In this document: piece by piece, positions 51,129 through 59,764 of the stretch | Layout: each line of letters starts with the position of its first letter | How positions within the stretch are numbered: the first letter of the stretch is position 1 | Assembly: GCA_050014095.1 (NCBI GenBank) | Contig: JBEKDZ010000001.1 | Location: forward strand, 62,001 to 126,000 | Reading direction: 5' to 3' | Length of the DNA stretch: 64,000 bases | Source: RBG-13-51-18 sp050014095 | GTDB lineage: Bacteria; Chloroflexota; Dehalococcoidia; Dehalococcoidales; RBG-16-60-22 | The notes under the pieces: generated by a model | What the model saw: only the letters and a program-made list of their open reading frames with translations | Database searches by the model: none | Told to the model about the DNA's origin: nothing | Program-made: the position numbers and the translations under genes

Positions 51129-52823
51129 CTAATGTGAAATACCGCAGGAGCCATCTTTACAGAGTACCGGCACCGGCATCCTTAGGGGTTTAGCGTCTTT
51201 CTTGATGCCGGCTTTAGGTATCCAGGGGTCGATAGCCACCGACTGGAAATAAGAGAAATCGGTGGTAACCCACATCGGGTTCGTTTCACCGCCGACGACG
51301 ATAAAGTTAACCATCTCCGGGCGCTTGAAACGGGGATTCAGCTCGTTCACCAGCCACTCGCTCAATTTCATGGGGTCGTTATAGCCCTCGTTTTTCAGTC
51401 CTTTCGCTGCCAGCGGGTCACAAATGAAGGTAAAGGCGCCGCCGAAAGGTCCACCGATGCTCCTCATCACCTCCAGCATTCTTTTCGCCGGACCTAAGCC
51501 CATGGTCAGGACGTTCCAGCCGCGGAAGAGGCTAACGACGCTCTCACTCTTTTTGTAGCCCTTACGGACATGGAAAGGTTCCCAAACGCTCGCTTCCTCG
51601 TTTTCCGCGCAGCACATGTTGTTATAATTAATCGTGGTGCCGGTGCTGGCAGTGAAGGTGGCGCCGGGCCGCATATCGCCAAAGTTGATGCCCATCAGCG
51701 TCCAGGCTCGGCCGATAACGGAGTTGGCATAATTGATAGGACTCAAAGCACCTAGACCACTGTTCATGCCGATTTCATTGCGAACGGGTCCATTCACCAC
51801 CATCATGCTGGCGAAGGAAGTGGTCGAGCTGGGTAAGGAAGGCCGTCCGGAGGCGCCTAGCGCCAGGATAACGGGGAAATGCTCCGGTCTGGCGCCCGCC
51901 ATAACGGCGTTGACCGCCACTCTCTCCACCGTATACTGGAGTCTCTCCTCATGGGTAGTTACGGACATCATGCCGACGAACTCATTAGGGTCACGGTCGG
52001 TGCCGGTTAGCATCTCCGCCACACGCTCTTCGGTTGGCAGGATGATGGGTAAACCGTCTGTCCAGCCATTTTCCAGGAAGAGGCGGTGCAAATCAGCTTC
52101 GATAGCTGGTTCGAGCAGTCGCGGCCGGGTAGGCCTCTTTACCATCTTGGGATGCTTTTCGGCATCGGTCAGGGGCTGCGCAAGAGCAAAGAAGATTTCA
52201 TCCATGAGGGGCGCGCCGGATATCGGGTCATTGCCCTTGATATACCCCTGTAAAGTTTCTCTGGATACAAAGCCGACCGGATAGGGAGGGAAGCTCCAGC
52301 GCAGGTTCATGCCGTGGCTCCGGCCATCGCGCTGGACGTAATCCGCAAAACGGGCGGTGACGATGGGGGCGGTCGGTATACCATAGTCATTCTCCAGCGT
52401 TCGCGAAAATTCGGCGATACTCGCCGAACATCCGTCTCAGCCACCGACGCCAAGAACGGCGGCGTCACCGTTTTTCTTGATTTCCGCCCACAGCTCCGGT
52501 TCATCGGTGAACATGCTGGTCTTCTTGTGGCGTACCTCGGTTTTTATATTCGGTCGGTTGTGCGTAAACCAGTCATGGAGTTCCTCGATAAACTCCTTGC
52601 CGCCGGCAAATCCCGTGTTTACCAGGAAAACAATCTTGCCCTCCAGACTGTCCAGGCGCGGCGCCATTTTCAGGTGGCCCAGCTTTTCCGCCGTATCTCT
52701 CGGCTGGTTTGTTGGGTCGTGGATTGCCCATGGGACGGAATCAGGGTCGAGCCTGCTTCCAAAGATACCGGTAGGTTGGCCGATGGGGTCGAGAACTGTA
52801 ATTTTTGTGCCAATCTTTTTCAT
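51129..52823 (-). CDS. probable selenoprotein: UGSC-type domain fused to a second domain, TGA at codon 129 read as Sec
   Basis: Two open stretches (52440-52823 and 51129-52436) are in one frame, split only by TGA at 52437-52439. Read through, they give 564 residues. Residues 1-170 or so resemble UGSC family (seleno)proteins: DAAVLGVGG, then U129-D-G-C132, then SASIAEFSRTLENDYGIPTAPIV. Domain similarity continues past the TGA, which a true stop would not allow. Sec129 and Cys132 form a UxxC redox pair. A 7-bp hairpin follows, compatible with a SECIS. Residues about 225-564 carry ENGWTDGLPIILPTEERV and end CKDGSCGISH. AGGAGT precedes ATG 52823. An alternative is two coupled cistrons, with the second starting at ATG 52310 (GGAG upstream); I find this less likely because the 42 codons between are clearly coding. 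Confidence 0.8.
52405..52433 (-). promoter_or_regulatory. candidate bacterial SECIS hairpin after TGA
   Basis: On the minus strand, 8 bases after the TGA, TTCGGCG (52428-52422) pairs perfectly with CGCCGAA (52416-52410) around the loop AGTAT. The stem can extend by further pairs with one mismatch. The loop starts 16 bases after the TGA and has G as its second base, as in bacterial SECIS elements. Confidence 0.65.
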
Positions 52824-53020
52824 CTCACTCCTTATCGATATGTCGTAATATTGCGTATTCTACTTATGATAAGATAAAATAATTCAACAATTCAAGTTAT
52901 TACGCCAAAATGTTTTAGCGATTATTCACTTGCATTAAAGGCTCATTAAATTTTAATATAAGTGTCAGGCGCCTCCTGCAAGCTATCAGCAGTGAAAAAG
53001 TTATTATAAAGGGGTCACGC

Positions 53021-54232
53021 ATGAAAATGGGAGCTCTCGGCGATTTGAAGGTTCTGGAGTTCAGTGAGTTTATTACCGGACCCTACTGCGGCAAAATGCT
53101 GGCCGACCTCGGTGCCGATGTTATCAAGATAGAAAAACCCGTTGAAGGTGACTGCGCGAGGCATTGGGGACCTTTCCCCGGAGATGTTCCTCATATGGAA
53201 AAAAGTGGACTCTTCCTCTTTTTAAACACGAATAAATCAGGAATCACATTAGATGTTGAAAGTGAACAGGGACGCGAAATATTCCAGCGGCTTGTTGCTT
53301 GGGCGGATGTCCTCATTGAAAACTATCCGCCCCGAGAAATGGCAAGACTGGGATTCGACTACCCAAGCCTGAAGAAGGTGAGTCCCTCGCTGATAATGAC
53401 CTCGATTACGCCGTTCGGGCAGACCGGACCCTATAAGGACTATAAAGGCGGCGATCTTATTAACTCCCATATGAGCAGCGAGGCATTCGGCAATCCGGCT
53501 GAAGGCGTCAACGATATGGAACGATACAGTCCGTTGCGGGGACCTATGCATACCGCCGATTTTATGACCGGCCTGACTGCGGCGGTATGCACCATGTCCG
53601 CCATCATAGGGAGGCGGGGGAATAAATCCGGTCGGCACATCGATGTGTCCGCTCAAGAAGCGCTGGCATCGGTGACGCGCCAGGAGCTCGCCTTCTGCCT
53701 GTGTGAGGGACTTTATCCCACCCGGCAAATGGGCAGGAAACGCGTCGGCGGCTTTTTATACTCATGTAAAGACGGTTATGTATGTATCTGGATTGGTCCC
53801 CACTGGCAAAAACTTGTAACGATGATGGGCAACCCGGATTGGACGCAAGTCGAACTTTTCAATAATCCGGCCACGCGTGCCGAACACCAAGAAGATTGTA
53901 ATAAACTCATCGAATTATGGACACGGGAATATACCATGGCGGAGATTGACCGGATGGGCATCGTCCATGATGTACCTTTGTCGCCGGTGCGTAACGTCAA
54001 AGAGCTGGTTGCCGATGAGCAGCTGGCTTATCGCAACTTCTTTGTCGAGATAGACCACCCACAAGCGGGCAAACTTAAATACCCTGGGGCCCCCTATAAG
54101 CTATCCGCCACCCCCTGGGAGGTTAAGCGCCCCGCCCCATTGCTGGGCGAGCATAATGAAGAGGTCTACAATCGGGTGCTGGGCTATAGCCGGCAGGATT
54201 TAGCAAGGCTGAAAGAGGCAGGAATAATATAA
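53021..54232 (+). CDS. CaiB/BaiF family CoA-transferase (A)
   Basis: This 403-residue class III CoA-transferase has VLEFSEFITGPYCGKMLADLGADVIKIEKP at the N-terminus, FLFLNTNKSGITLD and the catalytic Asp at about 180 (GPMHTADFMTGLTAA). It ends with LGYSRQDLARLKEAGII, a standard tail. It transfers CoA to carboxylic acids via a mixed anhydride. An AAAGGGG site precedes the ATG. It lies divergent from the selenoprotein gene and is separated from its homolog at 56419 by the AT-rich insertion. Confidence 0.92.
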   Translation: MKMGALGDLKVLEFSEFITGPYCGKMLADLGADVIKIEKPVEGDCARHWGPFPGDVPHMEKSGLFLFLNTNKSGITLDVESEQGREIFQRLVAWADVLIENYPPREMARLGFDYPSLKKVSPSLIMTSITPFGQTGPYKDYKGGDLINSHMSSEAFGNPAEGVNDMERYSPLRGPMHTADFMTGLTAAVCTMSAIIGRRGNKSGRHIDVSAQEALASVTRQELAFCLCEGLYPTRQMGRKRVGGFLYSCKDGYVCIWIGPHWQKLVTMMGNPDWTQVELFNNPATRAEHQEDCNKLIELWTREYTMAEIDRMGIVHDVPLSPVRNVKELVADEQLAYRNFFVEIDHPQAGKLKYPGAPYKLSATPWEVKRPAPLLGEHNEEVYNRVLGYSRQDLARLKEAGII

Positions 54233-54263
54233 GGCAAGTATCCCAACAAGGTAGGTAACATTC

Positions 54264-54292
54264 TTGACAATAGTTAGATATAATGATAGTAT
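54264..54292 (+). promoter_or_regulatory. promoter of the proteasome-like gene
   Basis: TTGACA (54264-54269), a 17-base spacer and TAGTAT (54287-54292). Overlapping TATAAT matches (54278-54283 and 54290-54295) have poorer spacing. Confidence 0.6.
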
Positions 54293-54326
54293 AATCTCCT
54301 CGAAAGAACAAGAGAGGAGAACTGAT

Positions 54327-55160
54327 ATGTCATTAGGCATTTGTCTCAAAGGGCCTGAGGGTATTGTCCTTGCAGCAGACAGCAGAGTGACCCTTTTCCA
54401 TCCAATATCGGCTCAGAATCTTTATGTACCTGCTACATACGACAATGCAACGAAGCTGCTCAGTTTATCATCGCAACCTTTTGTAGGAATGGTAACTTAC
54501 GGTTTAGGTGCTATAGGGCAGACAGATTTTCGGACTCCCTACAGCTTACTCCCTGAATTAGATAATGAATTACCACAACCTCGAAAACGAATGATTATAT
54601 CAGACTTCGCCAAGTCGGTAAGTGGGTTTTTTATGAAGCAATGGGCAAGTAAAATGCCTAAAGTTTACACAGGAGATGCCATTCGCTTCATCGTTGCTGG
54701 GTATGACCAAGGCGAATTGTATGGAAAGGTATTCTGGTTTTCAGTACCTTATAAGCCAGACCCTATTGAGTACTATCCGAATTCTTTTGGCATCCTATAC
54801 GATGGTCAATGCGATTTCGTATACCGCCTACTACGTGGATATGACGAAAATTTGATTCCACAAATCAAAGAAGTGCTGAGTCTAACTGATGACAATGTTG
54901 CTAAATTAATGGCTGATTTATCGAGTAAGTCTCAGGTCAGCCTCCCATTACAATTTTTGCCATTACAGGATTGTGTTGACCTTGCTATGTTTCTCATTAG
55001 AACAACTATCTCAATGCAAACGTTCTTACCAACAATTCGTGGTGTTGGAGGACCTGTCGATGTAGCGACAATTGTAAGAACTGAAGGATTTAAAGCTCTA
55101 CAACAGAAAAGTGTGAGAGCAGCCAAACCAACATTAAGTTTTGAAGGTTTGCTCCCCTAG
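54327..55160 (+). CDS. proteasome-like Ntn-hydrolase fold protein
   Basis: This 277-residue protein begins SLGICLKGPEGIVLAADSRVT after the Met, which matches the first strands of 20S proteasome subunits, including the conserved Asp of AADSR. NATKLLSL supplies a Lys at the place of proteasome Lys33. The usual N-terminal Thr nucleophile is absent; Ser2 could take its place after Met removal, or the protein may be inactive (inference). It is longer than usual beta subunits. Codons are AT-rich compared with neighbours, suggesting acquisition. AGAGGAGA precedes the ATG. Confidence 0.7.
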   Translation: MSLGICLKGPEGIVLAADSRVTLFHPISAQNLYVPATYDNATKLLSLSSQPFVGMVTYGLGAIGQTDFRTPYSLLPELDNELPQPRKRMIISDFAKSVSGFFMKQWASKMPKVYTGDAIRFIVAGYDQGELYGKVFWFSVPYKPDPIEYYPNSFGILYDGQCDFVYRLLRGYDENLIPQIKEVLSLTDDNVAKLMADLSSKSQVSLPLQFLPLQDCVDLAMFLIRTTISMQTFLPTIRGVGGPVDVATIVRTEGFKALQQKSVRAAKPTLSFEGLLP

Positions 55161-55178
55161 CAATATAGGAGGTGCCAC

Positions 55179-55364
55179 ATGGCAGAAGGACAACAACTAC
55201 CTGGGACTTATGGGGTAAAAGATTGGATTGAATCTATAAAGGGGCAAAGGATTACTGCCTATATTGACCGGGAATTGATGCCCGAAGTGAAGGAAGGGAA
55301 GCCGTTTACAAAGGATGATTTTATCAAAGACTTAAGTAAAGCCAGTCGGAGGATTAAGAAGTAA
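55179..55364 (+). CDS. 61-residue hypothetical protein next to the Ntn hydrolase
   Basis: This 61-residue charged protein begins MAEGQQLPGTYGVKDWIES and ends SKASRRIKK. It follows the proteasome-like gene by 18 bases with a GGAGG site, so they form an operon. No family is recognised. A role as partner or substrate tag of the Ntn hydrolase is conceivable but unproven. Its end overlaps the transposase stop region. Confidence 0.6.
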   Translation: MAEGQQLPGTYGVKDWIESIKGQRITAYIDRELMPEVKEGKPFTKDDFIKDLSKASRRIKK

Positions 55365-56211
55365 CCACTCGTTGGAGAATTGTTTTGAACATAGGCGTTT
55401 CATCCTTACGATGGTTATATCGGAATGAATACTCGTTGATGTAGGACTGGAGATACTTGGGAGAAACGGAATGATAAACACCACTAATACCTCTCTTCAC
55501 CAGCGACCAAAAGCCCTCGATATTGTTGGTGTGGACATTCCCACGAACATACTCTTTATCGTGGTGATTAATCCGCAGGTGCTTAATCCCGAACCGAGCG
55601 ATATGGTCGTAGGACGGAAATGTGTCGGTATAAAGCGTAGCGTTCCTGTCAACTTTATTAACCATGAATGGGACGAGGGTATGCCGTTTAACATCGGGGA
55701 CGACCTCCGCCACGACCTTGCCATTGCGCTGGACTGCACCGAGAACTTTAGACTTGCCCTCTGCGCCACGACCACGTTTGCCTTGTCTCGTTCCACCAAC
55801 ATAGGTTTCATCAACCTCGACCTCGCCCGTAAGATGGTTAAAATCATCACACAACAGAGAACGGATTTGTTTGAACATACGCCATGCCGTCTTATAAGTT
55901 ACCCCTGTTTCACGTTGGATTTGTTTAGCCGAGATACCGCATCGAGTGGAACTCATCAAATAAACGGCATGAAACCACAATTTCAAAGGTGTAGTAGATT
56001 TTTCAAATATAGTGCCTACCGTTGGATGAAAATGATGTCCGCAGTTATCGCAACTATAAGACGGACGGCTAATAACTTTATGATGCTTTGTAACCCGTCC
56101 GCATTTAACGCAGAAAATACCATTGGGATAGAGGTGATTTTTGAGCCATTCTAGGCAGGTATTATCATTAGGATATTCTTTGTTGAAATCTGCTATAGTG
56201 TATCGTTCCAT
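55354..56211 (-). CDS. IS1595-type (ISXO2-like) transposase
   Basis: This 285-residue transposase has an N-terminal zinc ribbon (FCVKCGRVTKHH... YSCDNCGHHFHPTVGTIFE) and an ISXO2-like DDE domain: EVDETYVGGTRQGKRGRG, LYTDTFPSYDHI, and NNIEGFWSLVKRGI. All three catalytic acids are visible and the frame is intact, so it may be active. A consensus promoter lies upstream. Confidence 0.93.
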   Translation of the reverse strand: MERYTIADFNKEYPNDNTCLEWLKNHLYPNGIFCVKCGRVTKHHKVISRPSYSCDNCGHHFHPTVGTIFEKSTTPLKLWFHAVYLMSSTRCGISAKQIQRETGVTYKTAWRMFKQIRSLLCDDFNHLTGEVEVDETYVGGTRQGKRGRGAEGKSKVLGAVQRNGKVVAEVVPDVKRHTLVPFMVNKVDRNATLYTDTFPSYDHIARFGIKHLRINHHDKEYVRGNVHTNNIEGFWSLVKRGISGVYHSVSPKYLQSYINEYSFRYNHRKDETPMFKTILQRVVTS

Positions 56212-56245
56212 CGTATTTACCTCTTTTCTTACTTGCTACGATTAC

Positions 56246-56274
56246 ATTATAGCACAAAAAGTACCTACTGTCAA
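56246..56274 (-). promoter_or_regulatory. consensus promoter of the transposase
   Basis: On the minus strand TTGACA (56269-56274), a 17-base spacer and TATAAT (56246-56251). Confidence 0.8.
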
Positions 56275-56299
56275 GGGATATTTGCCTAATATAATTTAT

Positions 56300-56391
56300 C
56301 ATTGCGAGTCCTTCCGCAGAAGGACGTGGCAATCCCTATGATAAACCTAGACTACGGTGGAGATTGCCACGTCGCTACGCTCCTCGCAATG
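56300..56391. repeat. 92-base palindromic MITE-like element
   Basis: The ends are CATTGCGAG (56300-56308) and CTCGCAATG (56383-56391). Internally GACGTGGCAATC (56323-56334) is matched by GATTGCCACGTC (56361-56372). A left half-copy lies at 9918-9957. Confidence 0.85.
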
Positions 56392-56418
56392 ACATTTGAG
56401 AGAAGATGGAGATAGAAA

Positions 56419-57639
56419 ATGAGTAATCTACCCCTAGCCGGTATCAGGATTCTCGATTTCGGACAGATGTGGGCAGGACCCCACCTTACGCAATGGCTGG
56501 CGGTAATGGGGGCGGAGGTTATTAAGGTGGAAACCCTCTTGAGACTGGATTTTATGCGGATGATCGGCATTCCGCCGGGACTTGACAGAGGGAATTTCAA
56601 CGCGGGAACGGCTTTTGCCTCGCTGAACTACGGTAAAAAAAGCATTACCTTGAATATGAACGAGTCGAGGGCTATCGAACTGGCTAAGAAAATTATAAAA
56701 ATAAGCGATGTTGTTACGGAAAACTTCGGCGGGGCGATTCTCGAGCGGTGGGGATTGAGCTACGAGGAGTTGAAAAAGATTAAACCGGATATTATCTACT
56801 ATGCCGGCTCGGGCTATGGGCGGAGCGGACCGCACCGGTCGCGACCCTCTTATGCGGAAATCGTCGAGGCCTATGACGGCTCGACGTATCTGAACGGCTA
56901 CCCCGGCGGTGAGCCGGCTACCGTGGGCGTGTCCCCCTGGACAGACGCTACCCAGGCGATGCACGGCGCCTTCGCCATTATGGCGGCACTCTACCATCGT
57001 GACCGTACGGGCGAGGGACAATATATCGATGCGGCCATGATCGAGGGGAGCGCTAATTTCCTCGGTGAGATGGTCATTGGATACACCATGAACGGCGCCT
57101 TAGGGGAGCGTATGGGTAACCGTGACAAATCTGCGGCACCGCACGGCTGCTACCGCTGCCAAGGCAATGACGAGTGGGTAGCCATCGCCGTGGGCAGTCA
57201 GGCGGAATGGCAGGCTTTCGTTAATGCTATCGGCAATCCCGATTGGGCGAAAAGAGCAGAGTTCAGTAATGAGGCCAACCGACTCCATAACCAGGATGAG
57301 CTGGATAAACTCGTGGAAGACTGGACCCGCCAGCATCACCAGTACGAGGTCATGGAGCTGCTGCAAAAAGCGGGCGTGGCGGCCGGGGCGTCTCTGAATA
57401 TCAAAGACCTCGTCAGTGACCCTCAACTAAAAGCGCGTGAGTTCTTTGTCGATATAGAACATCCCGTCATCGGCAACATTACGCTGGCGGGACTGCCCTG
57501 GAAGCCTGAAGGAAAACAGAAAGGCAATTATAGCTGCCCTCCCTTATTAGGAGAGCATAACGACTATGTCTTCGGCGATTTGCTAGGCTTAACCAGCGAA
57601 GAGATAGCTAGATTGAAGGAAGAAAAAGTAATATACTAA
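56419..57639 (+). CDS. CaiB/BaiF family CoA-transferase (B)
   Basis: This 406-residue class III CoA-transferase has GIRILDFGQMWAGPHLTQWLAVMGAEVIKVE, FASLNYGKKSITLNMN and a probable catalytic Asp176 (PWTDATQAMHG). It ends LLGLTSEEIARLKEEKVIY. It is a distant paralog of the gene at 53021. In the catabolic island it would load CoA on the substrate acid. A short site (GGAGATAG) lies before the ATG. Confidence 0.92.
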   Translation: MSNLPLAGIRILDFGQMWAGPHLTQWLAVMGAEVIKVETLLRLDFMRMIGIPPGLDRGNFNAGTAFASLNYGKKSITLNMNESRAIELAKKIIKISDVVTENFGGAILERWGLSYEELKKIKPDIIYYAGSGYGRSGPHRSRPSYAEIVEAYDGSTYLNGYPGGEPATVGVSPWTDATQAMHGAFAIMAALYHRDRTGEGQYIDAAMIEGSANFLGEMVIGYTMNGALGERMGNRDKSAAPHGCYRCQGNDEWVAIAVGSQAEWQAFVNAIGNPDWAKRAEFSNEANRLHNQDELDKLVEDWTRQHHQYEVMELLQKAGVAAGASLNIKDLVSDPQLKAREFFVDIEHPVIGNITLAGLPWKPEGKQKGNYSCPPLLGEHNDYVFGDLLGLTSEEIARLKEEKVIY

Positions 57640-57766
57640 TAATCTCCAACCATACCGGCGAAAGCCGGTATCCAGATAACTAGATTTATTATCAATTACA
57701 GGAAATATCGCTAATTCATCTCACTGGATTCCGATTTACATCGGAATGGTTGAACTTCATTAAGTG
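57640..57766. repeat. intergenic hairpin repeats
   Basis: CCGGCGAAAGCCGG (57655-57668) and CTGGATTCCGATTTACATCGGAATGG (about 57723-57748) belong to the ATTCCNNN...GGAAT family. The gap separates convergent genes. Confidence 0.6.
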
Positions 57767-58627
57767 TTACGCCTTCTCTACCATTGCTTCAGCTAGTAAA
57801 GCCGCGCCGATAGCTCCTGCCAATTGCGGGTCATACTCGCTGGTGAGCGCGGTCATGCCCATCGCTTTTTCTATTCGTTTGACAATGCCGGGGTTCTTCG
57901 CCAGCCCGCCGGTAAAGGCAATCTCTTTTTCCGGCTGTATCCTGCCGATAGTACTATGAATCCTCCAGGCGATAGCGAAAAGGTAAGCCGCCAGCACTTG
58001 ATTCTCGGAATAGCCTTCGCGCAGCAAACCGATGGCTTCGGTATTGGCGAAAGCATAGCAGGTGGTACTGACTGGCTCCGGGTCTTTCTCTACCGCTAGA
58101 GATTTTTCGCCCATTTCCTTTATGGGCACCTGCATGAGGTCAGCCATCACCTCAATGCTGCGTCCCATACCGTCGGCGCATTTATCGTTCATCTGGAAAT
58201 CCCGTACTTTATCCCAGCTATAAAGTCGGATAACCTTACAGGTCTGCGCCCCGAGGTCGACCACGGTTCTCACCGCCGGACCATACATAAAGCGGGCGCC
58301 TTTAGCGTGACAGCTGATTTCATCGATGGTTTTTTCGGCGAAAGTTACGTTACGACTTCCCCACCCCGTCCCCACAATATATTTTACGTCTTTTATCTTC
58401 ATCCCGGATTTCCCTAATGCCTGTTCCATGGCTGTTTGAGCACTGGCGCGATAGTCCGGTCCGTTATGGAGGCTGGCGTAGCCGAAGGGTTGATTATCGC
58501 ACATAACTACGGCTTGCGAGCTGTTGGAGCCGATATCCACTCCCGCGGTGATGGTTTTTGCCTTTTTCCAGTCGATATCCGTTGCCGTCCAGTTGGACTC
58601 CGGCCATTTCCAGTATTCTTGCGTCAT
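57767..58627 (-). CDS. BadF/BcrA/HgdC-type ATPase activator, subunit 1
   Basis: This 286-residue protein of the ASKHA fold has AGVDIGSNSSQAVVM, VVDLGAQTCKVI and FTGGLAKNPGIV. Two Cys, in NDKCADGMGRSIE and STTCYAFANTEA, are the ligands of the bridging [4Fe-4S] cluster of the homodimeric or heterodimeric activator. It hydrolyses ATP to push a low-potential electron into the catalytic subunits. Start at ATG 58627 with GGAGGC before it; an upstream start adds seven residues. Confidence 0.9.
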   Translation of the reverse strand: MTQEYWKWPESNWTATDIDWKKAKTITAGVDIGSNSSQAVVMCDNQPFGYASLHNGPDYRASAQTAMEQALGKSGMKIKDVKYIVGTGWGSRNVTFAEKTIDEISCHAKGARFMYGPAVRTVVDLGAQTCKVIRLYSWDKVRDFQMNDKCADGMGRSIEVMADLMQVPIKEMGEKSLAVEKDPEPVSTTCYAFANTEAIGLLREGYSENQVLAAYLFAIAWRIHSTIGRIQPEKEIAFTGGLAKNPGIVKRIEKAMGMTALTSEYDPQLAGAIGAALLAEAMVEKA

Positions 58628-58648
58628 TTTCTTTGCCTCCACAAACAA

Positions 58649-58752
58649 CTATCGTCTCTGCCCATCCCCTTATCACCACCCTGGATTCCAGCTTTCGCTG
58701 GAATGACAAGAAAAAGAACTGGATTCCCATTTACATGGGAATGACGTGGTTC
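58649..58752. repeat. intergenic hairpin repeats between the two activator genes
   Basis: CTGGATTCCAGCTTTCGCTGGAATGAC (58680-58706) and CTGGATTCCCATTTACATGGGAATGACG (about 58720-58747) are two tandem hairpin units. Confidence 0.7.
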
Positions 58753-59520
58753 TTAGCCTGCCGCTATCAGGGCGGCGCCAAGAGCTCCCGCATATTCACT
58801 TTGCTCGGGAATCAAAAATTTAATCGAGGACCGTTTCTTTAGCGCCGCGACTACCGCTTTATTGCGGCTTAAACCGCCGACGAGAACCGCGGCATCTTTG
58901 GCGGGCTTTATTTTATCATTGAGAATCGAGCTGACCCTGACAGCCACCGCCTCGGTTATCGCCCGGACGATATCTTCCCGTGGGACATCGCGGTTCAGCA
59001 GGCCGAGGGCGTCCATCTCGGCAAAGACACTGCACCCGTCATTGACGATAGCCTTGCCAGTACCAGATATACTGCTTATCTCGTCGAGTGTCATGCCTAG
59101 CGTCCTCGCCATAGACTTAAGAAAAATACCGAGTCCGGCGGCGCATTTCTGGTTCATAACAACCTCCAGAATGCTATCCCCTTTGCCCAGGATAACGACG
59201 CGCACCTGGTCGGCACCGATATCCACCACCGATGTAGCTTGGGGATATAAAAATCGCGCCGCCCGGGCATCCGCCACCGGTTCGGTTACACGGTCGGAAG
59301 CGAAAGCGACGTCGTTTTTACCTTGTCCAGTAGCAACTACTCTGCTAACGTCACCAGGCTTGAGTTTTACCGACGCCAGCGCCTCGCTCCACACCCGTTC
59401 AGCTACCTTAGCCCGTTTAGCCCCACCTGATAAATCCGCCCCCCTGGCCAAGACCTTGCCGTCCTTTAATATCACCGCTTTAAGGTTTTCAATGCCCACA
59501 TCGATACCGGCAGTTATCAT
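58753..59520 (-). CDS. BadG/BcrD/HgdC-type ATPase activator, subunit 2
   Basis: This 255-residue ASKHA ATPase has AGIDVGIENLKAVIL, VVDIGADQVRVVIL and VGGLSRNKAVV. The cluster Cys are in NQKCAAGLGIFL and NDGCSVFAEMD. It is closer to the classic HgdC pattern than subunit 1. With both activator subunits short, the pair resembles the Bzd-type class I benzoyl-CoA reductases rather than Bcr types with one long ATPase subunit (from memory of the families). Confidence 0.92.
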   Translation of the reverse strand: MITAGIDVGIENLKAVILKDGKVLARGADLSGGAKRAKVAERVWSEALASVKLKPGDVSRVVATGQGKNDVAFASDRVTEPVADARAARFLYPQATSVVDIGADQVRVVILGKGDSILEVVMNQKCAAGLGIFLKSMARTLGMTLDEISSISGTGKAIVNDGCSVFAEMDALGLLNRDVPREDIVRAITEAVAVRVSSILNDKIKPAKDAAVLVGGLSRNKAVVAALKKRSSIKFLIPEQSEYAGALGAALIAAG

Positions 59521-59616
59521 TTCAGCCTCCTAATTACGCCGATTTATCTTCTCTCCCCTTGTGGGTTCACCCTGAAGATTCACCCTGAAGGGAGAGATAA
59601 GAGTGAGGTGATATAA

Positions 59617-59680
59617 AATCCTTCTCCATCTCCCCTTCGGCTACGCTCAGGGCAGGCTCTTTACGAAAGGGTGACGATGA
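59617..59680. repeat. divergent copy of the CTCCCC...GACGATG repeat
   Basis: ATCCTTCTCCATCTCCCC, TTCGGCTACGCTCAGGGCAGG, CTCTTTACGAAAGGGTGACGATG. Just upstream at about 59568-59590 are two TTCACCCTGAAG units. Confidence 0.75.
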
Positions 59681-59764
59681 CATTTTTCCTTTGAAATCAT
59701 TGTTTTCTAACTCTATGTTTATCCCTCTTTCATAAAGAGGGAGAAAGGGAGATTTTTTCTCACC

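Larger units (their letters stand above)
55340..56290 (-). mobile_element. IS1595-family insertion sequence, ends not resolved
   Basis: The transposase gene plus its promoter define the element. I could not identify terminal inverted repeats with confidence, so the boundaries are approximate. It is AT-rich and lies between two CaiB genes, directly beside a MITE-like palindrome (56300-56391). Confidence 0.6.

Noticed and set aside
52437..52439. TGA taken as a simple nonsense mutation or sequencing error
   Set aside because: It falls exactly at the U of a UxxC motif known for Sec, and a SECIS-like hairpin follows. A random stop at this codon would be a large coincidence. A sequencing error cannot be excluded without reads.
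52307..52504. 65-residue minus-strand frame overlapping the TGA region
   Set aside because: It is in another frame and begins inside the UGSC coding region; its composition (Arg/Ser/Pro) is that of a shadow.
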